Notes: generated by a model not told the origin, from the letters alone. A stretch of 64,000 nt of DNA from Sorex araneus (GCF_027595985.1 NC_073313.1:99559552-99623551); one strand, 5' to 3'; positions 1-11,639 are shown, counted from the stretch's first letter. Translations and numbers: made by a program.

Positions 1-231
1 CACCTGCCTCGTCATCGCCATCCAACCTCCCTGGTGTGGGGCCCCTTTCTTTTCTTTTTTGTGTTTTTACACAGTTTATGTCCATTCTTTATTTTAAAAG
101 TCACATATTAGTCCTAGAGAAGAAAGCCCAGCAAACTTTATCTCTAGGCTCAATGAATATATCAGTCTATGTATTCCCCAAGAAAATATCTACTAGCAAG
201 CAACACTTAAATAGATTTCCTTTTTTAAAAA
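1..231. other. No recognisable feature
   Basis: The sequence is AT-leaning with T-rich runs. I could not match it to the repeat families seen elsewhere in the window, and it has no credible coding frame. Confidence 0.4.
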
Positions 232-1248
232 TTTTTTATTAGTGAATCACCGTGAGGTACAGTTACAGACTTATGAACTTTCATGTTTGCATTTAGTTTA
301 CATCCCTCCACCAGTGCCCATTCTCCCCCACCACTGTTCTCAGTATCCCACCCACCACCCCCACCCCAACCCACACCACCCCACTCTGCCTTTGCAGCAG
401 GGCATTCCCTTTTGTTCTCTCTCCTGTTGGATGTTGTAGTTTGCAATAGAGGTATTGAGTGGCCATCATGTTCAGTCTATAGTCTACTTTCGGCACACAA
501 CTTTGAACCCCAGTGGGTCCTCCCAACATTCTCTACTAGGTGTTCCCTTCTCTATCTCAGCTGCCTTTTCCCACAGCGTGTGAGGCCAGTTTCCAAGCTG
601 TGGGGCAGACCTTCTGGTTCTTATCTCTACTATTTTTGGGGGTTAGTCTCCTATTCTGCTACTTAATATTCCACAGATGAGTGCGATCTTTCTATGTCTG
701 TCTCTTTCTTTCTGACTATTTCACTCGACGTGATACTTTCCATGTTGATCCACTTATATGCAAATTTCATGAATTCATCTTTTCTAACAGCTGCATAGTA
801 TTCCATTTTGTAGATGAACCAAAGTTTCTTTACCTAGTCATCTGTTTTTGGGTACTTTCTTTTTTTCCAGATTTTGGCTATTGTAAACAGTGCTGCAATG
901 AGCATACAAATGCAGATGTCATTTCTACTATACCTTTTTGCCTCTTCGGGATATATTCCCAGGAGTGGTATTGCTGGGTCAAATGGGAGCTCAATTTTTA
1001 ATTTTTTGAGAATTGTCCATATTGTTTTCCAAAAGGGCTAAATCAGTCAGCATTCCCACCAGCAGTGAAGGAGAGTCCCTTTCTCCCCACATCCAAGCCA
1101 ACACTGGTTGCTTTTGTTATTTGGATGTGTGCCAGTCTCTGTGGTATGAGGTGATATCTCATTGTTGTTTTGATCTGCATCTTCCTGATGATTAGTGATG
1201 TAGAGCATTTTCTCATGTGCCTCTAAGCCATCCAGTTTTCCATTTTAT
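232..1248 (-). mobile_element. L1 fragment, 3' end (minus strand)
   Basis: The left edge is the reverse complement of the shrew L1 terminus (GTAACTGTACCTCACGGTGA-type end followed by an A-rich tail). The 3' UTR with its GGTGGAGAATGGGCACTGG-type motif follows, then the C-terminal end of ORF2 in reverse. The element is truncated at the right near 1248. Confidence 0.85.
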
Positions 1249-1341
1249 GTTCTAAAATATGGTTAACAATTACCACATGCAATAAATAATTATTATATGC
1301 ATTATAGTAAAATAGGATTTAAATTATTGTTATATGAGATT

Positions 1342-1511
1342 TTTTTCTTTTTGCGTCACATCCGGCAATGCACAGGGGTTATTCCTGGCTCTCACTCAGG
1401 AATTACCCCTGGCAGTGCTCAGGGGACCATATGGGATGCTGCGAATCGAACCCGGGTCAGCCACGTGCAAGGCAAACGCCCTACTCACTATGCTATCACT
1501 CCAGCCCCTGG
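1342..1511 (-). mobile_element. tRNA-headed shrew SINE (SOR-type)
   Basis: The full reverse complement of the recurrent SINE is present: T-rich tail, body, then the head with its B-box-like motif and CTCCAGCCCC at the end. A 14-bp direct repeat, TATATGAGATTTTT, lies at 1331-1344 and 1512-1525 and is its target-site duplication. Confidence 0.9.
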
Positions 1512-1525
1512 TATATGAGATTTTT

Positions 1526-1837
1526 AGGAAATTGTAAAGATACCAGATAAGTTATAGGATGATACATAGAAAATAAAACATGAAAAATGTTGTTTGAATA
1601 ATGTCCAAATAAAGAATTACATTCCTATATACCATGCAATAATCTAAGTTTATAATGCAAGAGATTTGAAATGTTATTTTCAAATATAGTCTTAAATATC
1701 TTTAAATTATTTTAAGTAAGCAGTGAAACCTCTTACAAGTCTCCTGATTCTGCCACTTACTGTTTGTTTCTTCTTTCTTTCTATAATATTTACCACTTTA
1801 ACTGTAGTACAATCTATTTTAATGATTTCATTTATGA
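1526..1837. other. No recognisable feature
   Basis: This is AT-rich sequence with no repeat or coding frame that I could identify. Confidence 0.4.
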
Positions 1838-1945
1838 TGTTTTTGGCTACACCAGCAGTGCTCATAAATTATTGCCTGACTCTGTACTCAAAGTAACTCC
1901 TCATAGTGCACAGAGGATCTTCTGTGATGTTGGAGAATTGAGTCA
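1838..1945 (-). mobile_element. Old degenerate SOR-type SINE
   Basis: Reading minus, the body of the tRNA-headed SINE can be followed in order, with many substitutions. The head is missing. It is an older copy than the SINE at 2016. Confidence 0.55.
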
Positions 1946-2015
1946 ATTTTCCACTCCTTTTCTTTTGTAACTTCTATTTCATTGTTGAGATTTTCTATTT
2001 TAAAATTTTGTTCCA

Positions 2016-2193
2016 GGGGTTGGAGTGATAGCATAGCAGGTAGGGCGTTTGCCTTGCACGCGGCCGCCCCAGGTTCAAATCCCAGCATCCCATATGGTCC
2101 CCTGGGCACCGCCAGGAGTAATTCCTGAGTACAGAGCCAGGAGTAACCCCTGAGCATCGCCAGGTGTGACCCAAAAAAAAAAAAAAACAAAAA
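2016..2193 (+). mobile_element. SOR-type SINE with target-site duplication
   Basis: The element runs from its tRNA-like head to an A-rich tail. The 16-bp direct repeat AAAATTTTGTTCCAGG at 2002-2017 and 2194-2209 flanks it. Confidence 0.9.
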
Positions 2194-2289
2194 AAAATTT
2201 TGTTCCAGGAGATGTTGCAGTTGCTTGAAGAAGCATTTTTATGATGGTCACTTCAATATTCTTGACAGATAATTGCAACATTCACTCAG

Positions 2290-2870
2290 CATCTCAGACT
2301 GCCTTCACGATTGCGAACACGATAGCCCGTTAATCACCGATTTCTCGGGCCGGCCCAGTAACATCTCATTTCGTCCTTTCCCTGAGACCTTAGAAGTCCA
2401 TCTGGACTTAGCCCTCCCAACGATGTTGCACTGGGGGCTCTTCAGGGTCAGGGGAATGAGATCCAGCTTGTTACTGTATTTTGCATATGAATACACCATG
2501 GGAAGCTTGCAAGGCTGTCCCTTGTGGGCAGGAAACTCTCAGAAGATTGCCAGTTTCTCCCATAGGGAGAAGCAGGCTAAAGATATCTTCTGGGAGCTTG
2601 CTTTTAAGACTCTCTCTGGATGTTGGCCGTTGATGGGATTACACACACCTGGGTTCCTTGCCGGTACCTTCATACATGAGGCCTGTCCGAACGTGTGGAG
2701 AGGGGCCTCCAGCATGGCTGTAGCTAGGTTGTCCTGGTAGTCCTCGGCCCCCGGGAGCTCTGCTCGGTGTGGGGAGGGAAGCTGGAGCCCATCCCCTCTT
2801 AGGGGCCCCGGGAAGACAGCCAGGCGTGCGGGCAAGAGATTCTCTGCCCAGACTGCCTTAAGGTATAATT
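2290..2870 (-). repeat. Long GC-rich shrew repeat (SINE-B long form)
   Basis: This segment is GC- and CpG-rich. Read on the minus strand it matches in order parts of 55916-56470 and 21181-21804: a block with ACTCAAGGCCACTCTCCACA-like sequence, then GGCAAGCTACC, a GGGGAATGAG/GGGCTC block, and the tail related to GATGAACAACGGGATGACAG. The open frames inside it (2273-2740 plus, 2539-2835 minus) are not conserved between copies and are not genes. Confidence 0.6.
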
Positions 2871-4351
2871 TTTTTTCTCGGTGCTATGGTTTTCTATTGT
2901 GCCTTGGACATTTTGGGTACTACAAACATGATGAGACTTTAGATGCTATTTCAGCTACATTTTTACATGAATCTTGAATGTAACAAAGATTGCTGTGGGG
3001 CATATATTCAGATTATTGTTCTAATGTCGTCCTGGCAAAAGTGGATTACTGACAAACTGCCTCACTGCAGGTGTCTGAAATTTCTTCTCTGCTCACCCCA
3101 ACCTCTGCAAAGAAAGCTGAGTGAGACAGTGGAATGTTGACTAACCGTACCTCTTTGATGCTAGATGGAAATCGAAGATCAAGTTACCAATGATCTTCTC
3201 TGACCACAGAAATGGGAATAAGTGGAATATATCCTTCTGTTTTTGGTTGCCCTACCTTGTTTAGCACCATTTATTTGATGAATGTAGGCTATTAACTTGG
3301 TGATTGATCCCATGCATATTAGACTGACAGGTGAACTGGGTCCTCATCATCTCACCATTTGGCTTCTGAAACATCAGACGTTTGAAGCAAATTTTTATAT
3401 TGGTTTTTCTCTCAAGAGGGGTTTGGTAGGGACTTGTATTGAGGGGTAGTGGAGAGAACGTCTGCTTCTTTTAAAACTACCCTTTCCCTCTTCCTTTGTA
3501 CTGACCAGAGTTTCTCAGGGTTTATGTGGTGCATGGAGTGGATTCAGGATCAACCACATGTAAGGAATACATTATATTCCTGCATTATGATGCAGATGAT
3601 ACCCTGCATTATCTATTTCTGGACTTGGTCAACTGATATTTTTACAAGAGATTCAAGGCCAGGCCAACAATAAATGAAAATGAATATTTTCAGCAAGTGG
3701 TGATAGAACAACTAAAGAATGCACATATAACTTTACTTTTCAGCATTTGAAATAATTAAAGGTAAATGAACCAAATAATTAAACATAAGAGCTAAATCTA
3801 TAATATTCATATAAGAGAATGCAGGAGTAAATTTTCGGACCTCGAATTTTTCAAAATATGTTTAATACAACAGAAACATGACAAATAAAATACATTTAGG
3901 ATTTTATCAAGAGTGAATACATGTGTACTTTAAAGGAATCCATGAAAAATTAAAGATTGTGCCATAGAGGTGACTCTTCAGTCAGGGATGCATGCCTGAC
4001 ATGTTCTGGACCATGTGTAAATCCTAGCATCATATAACCTCATGAACACCACTGAATGTAGCCTTGGAAACCTACAAGCACCTCAGTGAGTGACACTGGT
4101 GGCCTTTGCCCAGCATGCCAGGGTTACCTGGTGGACATCAGTGCCTTCAGTTCTATCAGTACTGAATAATGTGGCCCATGAACTGAACCCTCATGTCTAA
4201 GAGTCCAAGTTTTACCAGAAGTTGGTACTTCTTATGAGACAACCTCCACCTCAAAAAATTGTAAATAGAACCTTAGAAATAGAGTGTAGTAGTTTTAGAG
4301 TATTGTCTGATATAGAATCATGCTTACAACTCACTAGTTAACAGGCAACCA
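2871..4351. other. Unassigned sequence
   Basis: There is no convincing gene or repeat here. A stretch near 3490-3590 may be a very old minus-strand SINE, and 3990-4160 also resembles decayed SINE sequence, but neither can be supported firmly. Confidence 0.35.
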
Positions 4352-4500
4352 CATTAGAGCTAGAGAGATAGTATAGCAGATAGAGTGCTTGCTTTGCAAG
4401 TGACCAAGCAGGATTCAAGCCCCAATACCACATTTGATCACCTGAACCCAACCAGAATGATCCTTGAGCACAGAGCCAGGAGTAAGCTCTGAGCCATTTT
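4352..4500 (+). mobile_element. Old degenerate SOR-type SINE
   Basis: Head and body can be followed (AGAGATAGTATAGCAGATAG, then GAGCACAGAGCCAGGAGTAA), with substitutions throughout. No target-site duplication is visible. Confidence 0.7.
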
Positions 4501-4559
4501 CCAAGGAAAATTATAAATATGTAAAATAGGCATTTGAAAACATTATCAACATCATTGTT

Positions 4560-5455
4560 TAACGGAGAAATTCATAATCACAGATGCCAGTAAAATCTGT
4601 AAAATGAAATCCAGTAAAATGAAACTCAAATAAATCTAGAAATATATTAACAAGTAGCAGAATTTCTCCTGGATCCCACACAAGGTTGAGTCATCCTGGG
4701 CCAACCTGGAGGAGGATGGGTGAGCCCCACACCCACCCAAACAGTGCCCCAGCAGTGGAAAATCTCCATATTCCACAAACAATGCTATACTTCAGGTTGG
4801 ACTCCACTGATCAGATGAGCCTCATCCAGAAATTACTTTGTTGAAAAATTTAGGTATGTGAGTTTTGTGACTGAAAAACTCCACTCCAGCTTTCATGGGG
4901 TCAGGGGTGGGCTACATCCCCCCAAATCTCTGTACTTCTGTAGGAACAGTAGCTATGCACATGACCCAAAGTCACCAGTCAGTTAAAAAATTAACTCCAG
5001 CTGTATCATCCTGTTAAAAGTTTTGGACACGCCGGAGCACACAGCCACTATATTGGCCTCGCAACATTTGAAACTCTGTAACACTGATAAATCTGGAGTA
5101 CACACCAGGTCATATGGGATGTAATGTAGAAGGCAATCAATCTAGACTAACAAAATATAAAAACAGAAAGCTTAAGCTGTAACAACATCTTAGTAATCTC
5201 TTATACAAGGACGTAATGGCTCCATGATGAGATACAACAATCTTCACTAACTTTCTTCCAAGGAATCATTTTTATCATCCTTTCAGCAAATTATTTATAA
5301 CAAATAATGTAAAATTAATAACTGAGAGCCTGCTATAGAGGCACGTTCACAGGGTGTTGGGAAATATGAAACAATGGTGGTGGGATTGGTGTTGGAATAT
5401 TAAATGTCTGTAACTAAACTAACAACTTTGTAAAGTTATTTAAAAAGAGTCCACT
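4560..5455 (+). repeat. Unassigned repeat-like region, possible old L1-related 3' end
   Basis: The last part (about 5360-5450) has the GGTGGTGGGATTGGTGTTGGA style and the AACTTTGTAAAG ending seen at 12140 and 29010, which suggests an old L1 3' end. The rest is not recognised. Confidence 0.3.
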
Positions 5456-5581
5456 AAGATGATTTCAAGAAAATGTCTAATATTATCCAGTAGTTGGATA
5501 ATATTGGAATGTTCACCAAAAGCTGGTCATCCCCCTGCCCCCAACAGCCATGTTTTTCTTTGTCCTTTGTTTCCACTTTCT

Positions 5582-5748
5582 TTTTTGTTTTGGGGTCACA
5601 CCTGGCAATGCTCAGGGGTTTCTTCTGGTTCTGTGCTCAAGGATCACTCCTGGCAGTGTACAGGGGACTGTATGGGATGCTGGGGATCGAACCTGGATTG
5701 GCCGTGTGCCAGGCAAGCACCTTACCCTCAGTACCTGTTCCCAGTCCC
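5582..5748 (-). mobile_element. SOR-type SINE, diverged
   Basis: A reverse-complement copy with a T-rich tail at the left and the head at the right (CAGTCCC in place of CAGCCCC). It is more diverged than the copies at 1342 and 49266. Confidence 0.85.
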
Positions 5749-5799
5749 GTTTTTTTCAATACCTGTTTTCAATGGGCATTTTAACATATACCCATAATG

Positions 5800-5992
5800 T
5801 TAGCAGAGCCTGGCAAGCTACATGTGGCATACTCGATATGCCAAAAACAGTAACAATGATGGTCCTTATTCCCCTGATCCTGAAAGAGCCCCCAATACGC
5901 CATTGGGCTACACTAGCATGTGATAGGGACAAATAGAGACGTTACTGGCTTCCACTCAAGCAAATCAATGAACAACGGGATGACAGTGATAC
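5800..5992 (+). mobile_element. SINE-B fragment (body and tail)
   Basis: The body begins at GCAGAGCCTGGCAAGCTAC and ends with GATGACAGTGATACAGTGAC. It includes the GGTCCT...GAGCCCCCAATA segment also seen at 21680. The tRNA-like head is missing. Confidence 0.75.
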
Positions 5993-6690
5993 AGTGACAG
6001 TGATTATCCAGTAGTAGTATGTATATAGGAAAGTCAGAACCCTCCTGCATTCCCAATAATCCCACTTGAGATATATACTCCCAAAGTAAAAATATATTTC
6101 TGGAAAAAATATAAATCACTTTTTATAACAACATTATGTATAAGAGCCAAAATTGGGAACAATACAGATCACATCTGCTGACTAGTACAAACAAAAGAAG
6201 CATGACTATTCTATGGAATATTACTCAAATATAAAAGTGAATTATTTATTGATACATTTTGAAGCATGGATTATCAATTAAAAAATATGCTAAATAAAGT
6301 AAACCAGACTCCAAAAGTCAACAGTGCATGATTTTTGTACATATATAATGCTTCATAATGACCTCAACAGAGAAATATATAAATACAAAATAGATTAGTA
6401 GTTGCATAAGGCTATACTTAAGGGATAGAAGTATAGGGACTATAGTTCAAGGTTAAGGGTTTCTTCTTGACCCAGTGAAAAATTGTCTAAAATTATGTAA
6501 TTTATGTAATTACATAAAATTATGTAATAGTGAATTATGCAAAATTCACTCTTATTACTATAATAAAAGCACTTGGGTTTTATCATTTAAGTGGGTGAAT
6601 TGTATGATACATGAATTATATCCCAAAGTAGCTAAATATGCAACACAAAGCAAAACCAGTATGTATCTTTCACAATTTTAAATATATTTC
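5993..6690 (+). mobile_element. Ancient L1 3' region
   Basis: Sequence resembling the L1 ORF2 C-terminus and 3' UTR (AATCCCACTTGAGATATATAC, ATGGAATATTACTC) is recognisable but heavily mutated. It is older than the shrew-specific L1s elsewhere in the window. Confidence 0.6.
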
Positions 6691-7156
6691 AAATAGAAAT
6701 TTGTATAAATCTATATTTAATAACAAAATTAAGCCCATAATTAAAATACAAGGAAAAAAGTCCAGGCAGCTTAATTGGAAAATTACCTAACATTTAAGGA
6801 AGAAATTTACTATATTTCTCAATCTCTCCCAGAAGACAGAAGTAGTGTACTTTATAATTAATTCTATTGCAGCCCCTTACATTAATTCTAATGCAGCCCC
6901 ATCTCCTATAAGAATTGTTACTTAGAATAATACAGTGTATGTTTTTATATCTTGTAACCATTTCTTTTGCTGAAAGTTAATTTATCCAAAATAGAAAAAG
7001 AAGTCCCTGGATTTTCTCTGGTTTTGGCTTGGAACAAATTACTCTGGCCTTTTGTTATTGATCTCTATGTGAATCTATTTTTCGTATTGTCTTTGTGAAT
7101 ACAATTTTTATTTTAATAAGGGACAAAATTAACATACATCAATTAAAAACTATTTT
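6691..7156. other. No recognisable feature
   Basis: This is AT-rich sequence with no credible coding frame or identified repeat. A GCAGCCCC(T/A) phrase occurs twice near 6870 and 6890. Confidence 0.4.
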
Positions 7157-7292
7157 TAGGCTATACCTGGTTGTGCTCAGGGCTTACTCTGGCTCTGTTC
7201 TCAGAGATAGATCCTGGCAAGGATTGATGGACAACTTGTGCCAGGAATCAAAGCCAGATATGCTTCATGCAAGGTAAGTGCCCTAACAATGT
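7157..7292 (-). mobile_element. Old degenerate SOR-type SINE
   Basis: Minus-strand SINE body and head can be followed (GGGCTTACTCTGGCTCTG, ATGCAAGGTAAGTGCCCTA). No target-site duplication is visible. Confidence 0.65.
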
Positions 7293-7490
7293 ACATTCTC
7301 TTTGGTACAAAACAATAGAATGATTCTTTACTATTTATCTTTGGACAGTGATTTAAAATATGCTTATTGTTTCAGGAATACAACTTCAGAATCAAATTCA
7401 GTGTTTTCATCCTCCACTAATATCTCAAAGTTCCCTCCTACCCCAACATATCTCAGTAGAGACCTTGCTTTTTAAAAATTATTATAGCTT

Positions 7491-8032
7491 TTTATTCGGG
7501 TCTCTTTTTGCTGGTACTCTTCGGAAGAGAGAGACAGACATAGAAAGATTGCACTCATCTATGGTATATAGAATAACAGATTGGGAGACTAACACCCAAG
7601 AACTGTAGAAATAAGTACCAGGAGGTTGACTCCATGGCTTCGAGGCTGGCCTCACTTTCTGGGGAAAGGGCAACTCAGAGAAGCGATCACCAACTATATT
7701 GTAGTCGAAGGCCATGTGGGGGAAGGGAGTTGCGGGCTGAATGAGGGCTAGAGACTGAGCACAGCGGCCACTCAACACCTTTATTACGGGCCGTAGAAGC
7801 TAAATATAGAGAGAGAACAGAAGGGAATGCCCTGCCACAGTGGCAGGGTGGGGTGGGGGGAGATGGGATTGGGGAGGGTGGGAGTGACGCTGGGTTTACA
7901 GGTGGTGGAGAATGGGCACTGGTGAAGGGATGGGTTCCCGAACTTTGTATGAGGGAAGTATAAGCACAAAAGTGTATAAATCTGTAACTGTACCCTCACG
8001 GTGATTCTCTAATTAAAAATAAATAAATTTAA
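7491..8032 (+). mobile_element. Young 5'-truncated L1, 3' end only
   Basis: The L1 3' UTR runs from AGAGAGAGACAGACATAGA to the CTGTACCCTCACGGTGATTC terminus and A-rich tail. The 17-bp duplication AAAAATTATTATAGCTT at 7474-7490 and 8033-8049 is perfect, which indicates a recent insertion. The first 35 bp after the left duplication do not look like L1 and may be filler or a short inverted piece. Confidence 0.9.
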
Positions 8033-8049
8033 AAAAATTATTATAGCTT

Positions 8050-8584
8050 GCCTCGGATGTTTATGATACTGTTGTCCCTTAAGGTTTTATGTATCTAGTT
8101 AACTCACTTTTACACCATCAAAGTGTACAATTCAATGACCTATACCCTTATGGTTTTAAAAATCCACCTTGCTTTGCCACCCCATTTCCTCCTTTCCTTT
8201 GGAAATCCATTTCTGTAATCCGGGGGGGGGGGGTGGAAGTTTACACACACTTGATGCTTTCCATATCCTTGTCTTACCACTCTTATATCTCAGATGAGAA
8301 AGAACACCTGGAATTTGTCTTTCTCCTTCTGACTTAAATCACTTAATACTGATTCACTTTGTACAAACTTTTGTGTGGTGTGAGGGACGGTTCCAGTTCA
8401 GTATCTTTCCAAGTGTGTATCCAGTTTTCCAAACACTATTTGTTGGAAAGATTTTCCTTATTCCACTGCGAGAATTCAGTTGTCTTGCATACCTTAATTT
8501 TCCAAATAGCTGAGGATTTTCCACTGTATGCACAAATCTAATATAATGGTCTGATAGATTATTTTGTTACTGTACAGGCATTTT
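8050..8584 (-). mobile_element. Ancient L1 scraps (minus) and unassigned sequence
   Basis: The stretch 8360-8540 reads like the reverse of L1 ORF2 (AACACTATTTGTTGGAAAGA, TTTTCCTTATTCCA). A run of G lies at about 8221-8232. The rest is unassigned. Confidence 0.4.
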
Positions 8585-9199
8585 TAAATTTTTTAAATAT
8601 TTTATTGAGTCACTGTGATATACAGTTACAAAGCTTTCATAATTGAGTTTCAGTCATACAATGATCGAACACCCATCTCTCCACCAGTATAAATTTCCCA
8701 CCACCAATGTCCCTAATATCCCTCCCACCATTCCCACTCCACCCCACTCCCTGCCTCTATGGCAGGCAGTTTCCTTCTTAATCTCTCTACTTTGAGACAT
8801 TATGGTTTACTGTATAGATACTAAGAGGGCATTATGTTTGGTACTTTGTTTTTTGTATTTGTTTGTTTGTTTGTCTTTTGCTTTTTGGGTCACACTTGGT
8901 GATGCACAGGGGTTACTCCTGGCTCTGCACTCAGGAATTTCCCCTGGCGGTGCTCAGGGGACCATATGGGATGCTGGGGATCGAATCTGGGTCGGCTGTG
9001 TGCAAGGCAAATGCCCTACCCGTTGTGCTATCACTCCAGCCCCTGTACTTTGACTAATTTTAGCATGCATCTTCCATCCCAAGTGATCCATTCAACCATC
9101 ATTGACTTAGTGGTTGTGTCTCTTGCCCAACTGCCCTCTAAGCCAGCACTAGAGGCAGGCTTCCAATCATGGACCAATCCTTCTGGTCCTTGTCTCTAT
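8585..9199 (-). mobile_element. L1 3' end (minus), split by a SINE
   Basis: The L1 terminus is at about 8585, with the 3' UTR to 8848 and again from 9047 to about 9199. The SINE at 8850-9041 interrupts it, and a short duplication (TGTACTTTG / GGTACTTTG) marks the entry point. The right end abuts the LTR at 9200. Confidence 0.8.
8850..9041 (-). mobile_element. SOR-type SINE inside L1
   Basis: Full-length reverse-complement copy with a TTTG-repeat-rich tail. The GTACTTTG sequence recurs on both sides as a target-site duplication. Confidence 0.9.
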
Positions 9200-9699
9200 T
9201 GTTAGGAAGCATTCCTGTTTCTTTGCTATTTTGGAAGAGCTTGAGGAGTAGAGATAGTAATCTTTGTTAAAGGTTTGGTAGAACTTGTGGAGCATGGCAA
9301 CAGGTGCTAGAGCAGAAAAGACCTGTCCCTGCACAGCAAATAAGACCTGTCCCTGCATAGCACCCAGGAGGGAGTGTCTGGGCGTATTTTACAAGCACCA
9401 GGTATCTGGCCTTGAGTCTTACCCAACCACCCAAGAGTTGTCACCACTCCCTCAAGAGTCATTCCTAACTGCAGCATCTAGACCTAATTAGGATTGAGCT
9501 GGGGCAAAGTAGAGGTGAAAGGTGATAGCTCAGTAATGGTAAACTTTATGTAACTGGACCATCCTCTTAAGCCGAGACCCTCTATAAAATATGTATGTAT
9601 TTGGCAATAAAGCGAGCAGCCATCAGCTGTCTCCCTGAGTAGTTTCTTGGCGAACTCATCATCCTTTGCCCCATGTCTGCCCAGACCTTGTGCGCAACA
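9200..9699 (+). repeat. Solo LTR of an endogenous retrovirus (family A)
   Basis: The segment begins TGTTAGGAAG and ends GCGCAACA, giving TG...CA ends. It has a TATA-like CTATAAAATATG at about 9581, then GGCAATAAAGCGAG with a poly(A) signal at about 9605, then a C/T-rich U5-like stretch. No coding sequence follows. It does not resemble the LTRs at 36494 and 42507. The phrase AGACCTGTCCCTGCA is duplicated at about 9318 and 9344. I could not settle a target-site duplication, so the exact ends are provisional. Confidence 0.6.
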
Positions 9700-9729
9700 T
9701 GTCTGGGCACATTGGGGAAAAACTGTATA

Positions 9730-10400
9730 CTAATCTCACCCAGATCGTTTGTTCTTGGGAAGATTTTTAATTATTTTTCAATGTCCTTGTTTGAAATTGG
9801 TCTCTAAGGGTTTTCTCCTCTTCATGATTCAATATTGATAGGTCATATGTTTTTAAGAATTTATCTATTTCATCTGCATTTTCCATCTATTTCAAATAGA
9901 ATTATTTGCAATAATTGCTTATGCTATTTTGTATTTCTGAGGTACCTGTTCTAATTTCTCCCTTTTCATCTCTTCTCTGATTTATTTGTGTTCTCTCTTC
10001 TTTTTTCAACATGAATCTAGCTAGAGGTTTGAAAATCTAGTTTCTTCTTTTGAAAAATTGCCTTTAGTTTCGCTGATTCTTTCCATGCCTTTTTATGTTT
10101 TTTAGACATTATTGGTGCCCGTTCAAGCAGATTGATGAGCAACGGGATGACAGTGATACAGTGATAGCGTATTATCTCCTTGCTTTTATTAATTTTGGGA
10201 TTTGTTTGTTACTCTTGTTCTAGTTTTCAAGCTGTGTATTCTGGGTATTTATTTGAGCATTTTCTCCTTACCTTGGTTCATATATTGCATGTAACTGTAA
10301 TATATTAATTACCATAATATATGAATGTCTGTTAGTACTGTTTCTGTTATGTCTCATAGGTTTTGCTAATTTGTGTCTTTATTTTTATTTTTATTTTATT
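9730..10400 (-). mobile_element. Ancient L1 ORF2 remnant (minus), with SINE-B scrap
   Basis: The reverse strand reads like L1 ORF2 upstream sequence (TTTCTTCTTTTGAAAA, TTCGCTGATTCTTT). A 49-bp SINE-B tail at 10123-10171 splits it. Confidence 0.6.
10123..10171 (+). mobile_element. SINE-B tail fragment
   Basis: It reads GGTGCCCGTTCAAGCAGATT and then the GATGACAGTGATACAGTGAT tail that marks SINE-B. It lies inside old L1. Confidence 0.65.
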
Positions 10401-10451
10401 TCTTTATTTTTAAAGGAATATTCTTATGAAACCTTTATGTGTTTCTCCAAG

Positions 10452-10555
10452 CCCACCAGGAATGATTCTTGAGAGCAAAACTAGGAGTATGCCCTGAGCA
10501 CTGCTGAGAGTGGCCCCAAACAAACAAACAAAAATCCCAAAACAAAACACAAACA
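10452..10555 (+). mobile_element. Degenerate SOR-type SINE, 3' part
   Basis: The body (AATGATTCTTGAGAGC, AGTATGCCCTGAGCACTGC) and a CAAACAAA tail are visible. The head is missing. Confidence 0.6.
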
Positions 10556-10786
10556 CAAGAAATAACAAGTGCTGGCTAGGTTGAGAAGAAATTATTCCTG
10601 TGCACTATTTACAGAACTGTAAAGTGATTCATTCAAAATGGGAAAATGATTTGAAACTTTCTTAATAATTCAAAATAGAACTAACATGATTCAATTTCAC
10701 TTCTAGGTATTTATCCAAAGGAAAAAAATACCAAAACAAAAGGTTACATTCACCTCCTTGCTCAAAGCCACATTTAAAATACATAT

Positions 10787-10845
10787 TTTTTTTTGCTTTT
10801 TGGGTCACACTCAGCGATGCACAGGGGTTAATCCTGGCTTAGGAT
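10787..10845 (-). mobile_element. SOR-type SINE, tail and partial body
   Basis: It starts TTTTTTTTGCTTTTTGGGTC and stops after AATCCTGGCTTAGG, where L1-like sequence resumes. Confidence 0.75.
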
Positions 10846-10950
10846 TTTAAGCAACTCAAGTGTTCATCAGTAGACGAATGGATAGTGAAATGACATAAAA
10901 TGGAATATTCATAAATATATAATTGAACATCATTCAGTATTTAAAATAAT

Positions 10951-11078
10951 GAGGGACCAAAGAGATAGTACAGGGGGCGATGCCCTTGCCTTGTACCTCA
11001 TTTGCTACTTGAACACCAAGAGAAGTGAACTCTTAACACAGACCCAAGATTAAGCCCTGAGCACTACTGGGTGTGGCA
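10951..11078 (+). mobile_element. Degenerate SOR-type SINE
   Basis: Head and body are recognisable (AAAGAGATAGTACAGGG, AAGCCCTGAGCACTACTGGG) but strongly diverged. Confidence 0.6.
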
Positions 11079-11420
11079 TGAAACTCAATTAATTATTTAA
11101 TTAACTTTAATTAATTAAATTTAATGACAGAAAGATAATAATTTCCATCTGATCTCTTATAAGCGGAATCCAGAAAAATGAACAATAAACTCTTATATAC
11201 AGAGAACAGATATATTGTTACTAAATGTAGTCTGGGGAATGGGTGAAATGGTAAAAATGGTCAAAATACAAATTTCAGGCAATTAAATAAGTCAACGAAG
11301 TATATTGTATACTACAGTGACTATAGTTAATAATACAGTGTTGCATACTTGAAAGTGTCCAAAACTGTCATGCCAAAAAGAAATTGAGGTGAAATGAGGC
11401 TATTTTTCAACAATAATGTA

Positions 11421-11639
11421 TATGCTTCATATATATGATGTAATGGTGCTTGATTCCTGGCACCAAGAACAAAATATAGCTACGTATAGTAAAGAGACTT
11501 ATTGTGGAGATCATTCCAAGATAAATACAAATACCAAGCTATTAACTGATACAAACTGTTATAATTGTTTCTGTAAACAATTATAATGTCAGGTATCAAG
11601 AGAATCCCCACCAAAAATAAGATAAATAAAAATGGGGAA
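11421..11639. other. No recognisable feature
   Basis: AT-rich sequence. A short inverted pair around AACTGTTATAATTG / CAATTATAATG at about 11556-11588 could fold but has no evident role. Confidence 0.35.

Larger units (their letters stand above)
10556..11420 (+). mobile_element. Ancient L1 3' region with two SINE fragments
   Basis: L1 ORF2 C-terminal and 3' UTR-like sequence (TTCACTTCTAGGTATTTATC, GTCTGGGGAATGGGTGAAAT) is interrupted at 10787-10845 and 10951-11078. Confidence 0.6.

Noticed and set aside
1297-1518. Recurring short frames with GDAQGLLLALHSG-like or CSGDHMGCW-like peptides at many sites
   Set aside because: They are translations of the SOR-type SINE in different frames, found wherever that SINE occurs.
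2042-2100. tRNA genes suggested by B-box-like sequences
   Set aside because: Each occurs as the head of a SINE with body, tail and often a target-site duplication; none is a stand-alone tRNA.
2273-2740. 155-codon plus-strand frame
   Set aside because: It lies in the GC-rich repeat. Other copies of that repeat do not keep the frame open, so it is not coding.
8221-8233. G-run as a quadruplex-forming site
   Set aside because: A single short homopolymer; no pattern of separated G-tracts to support a defined structure.
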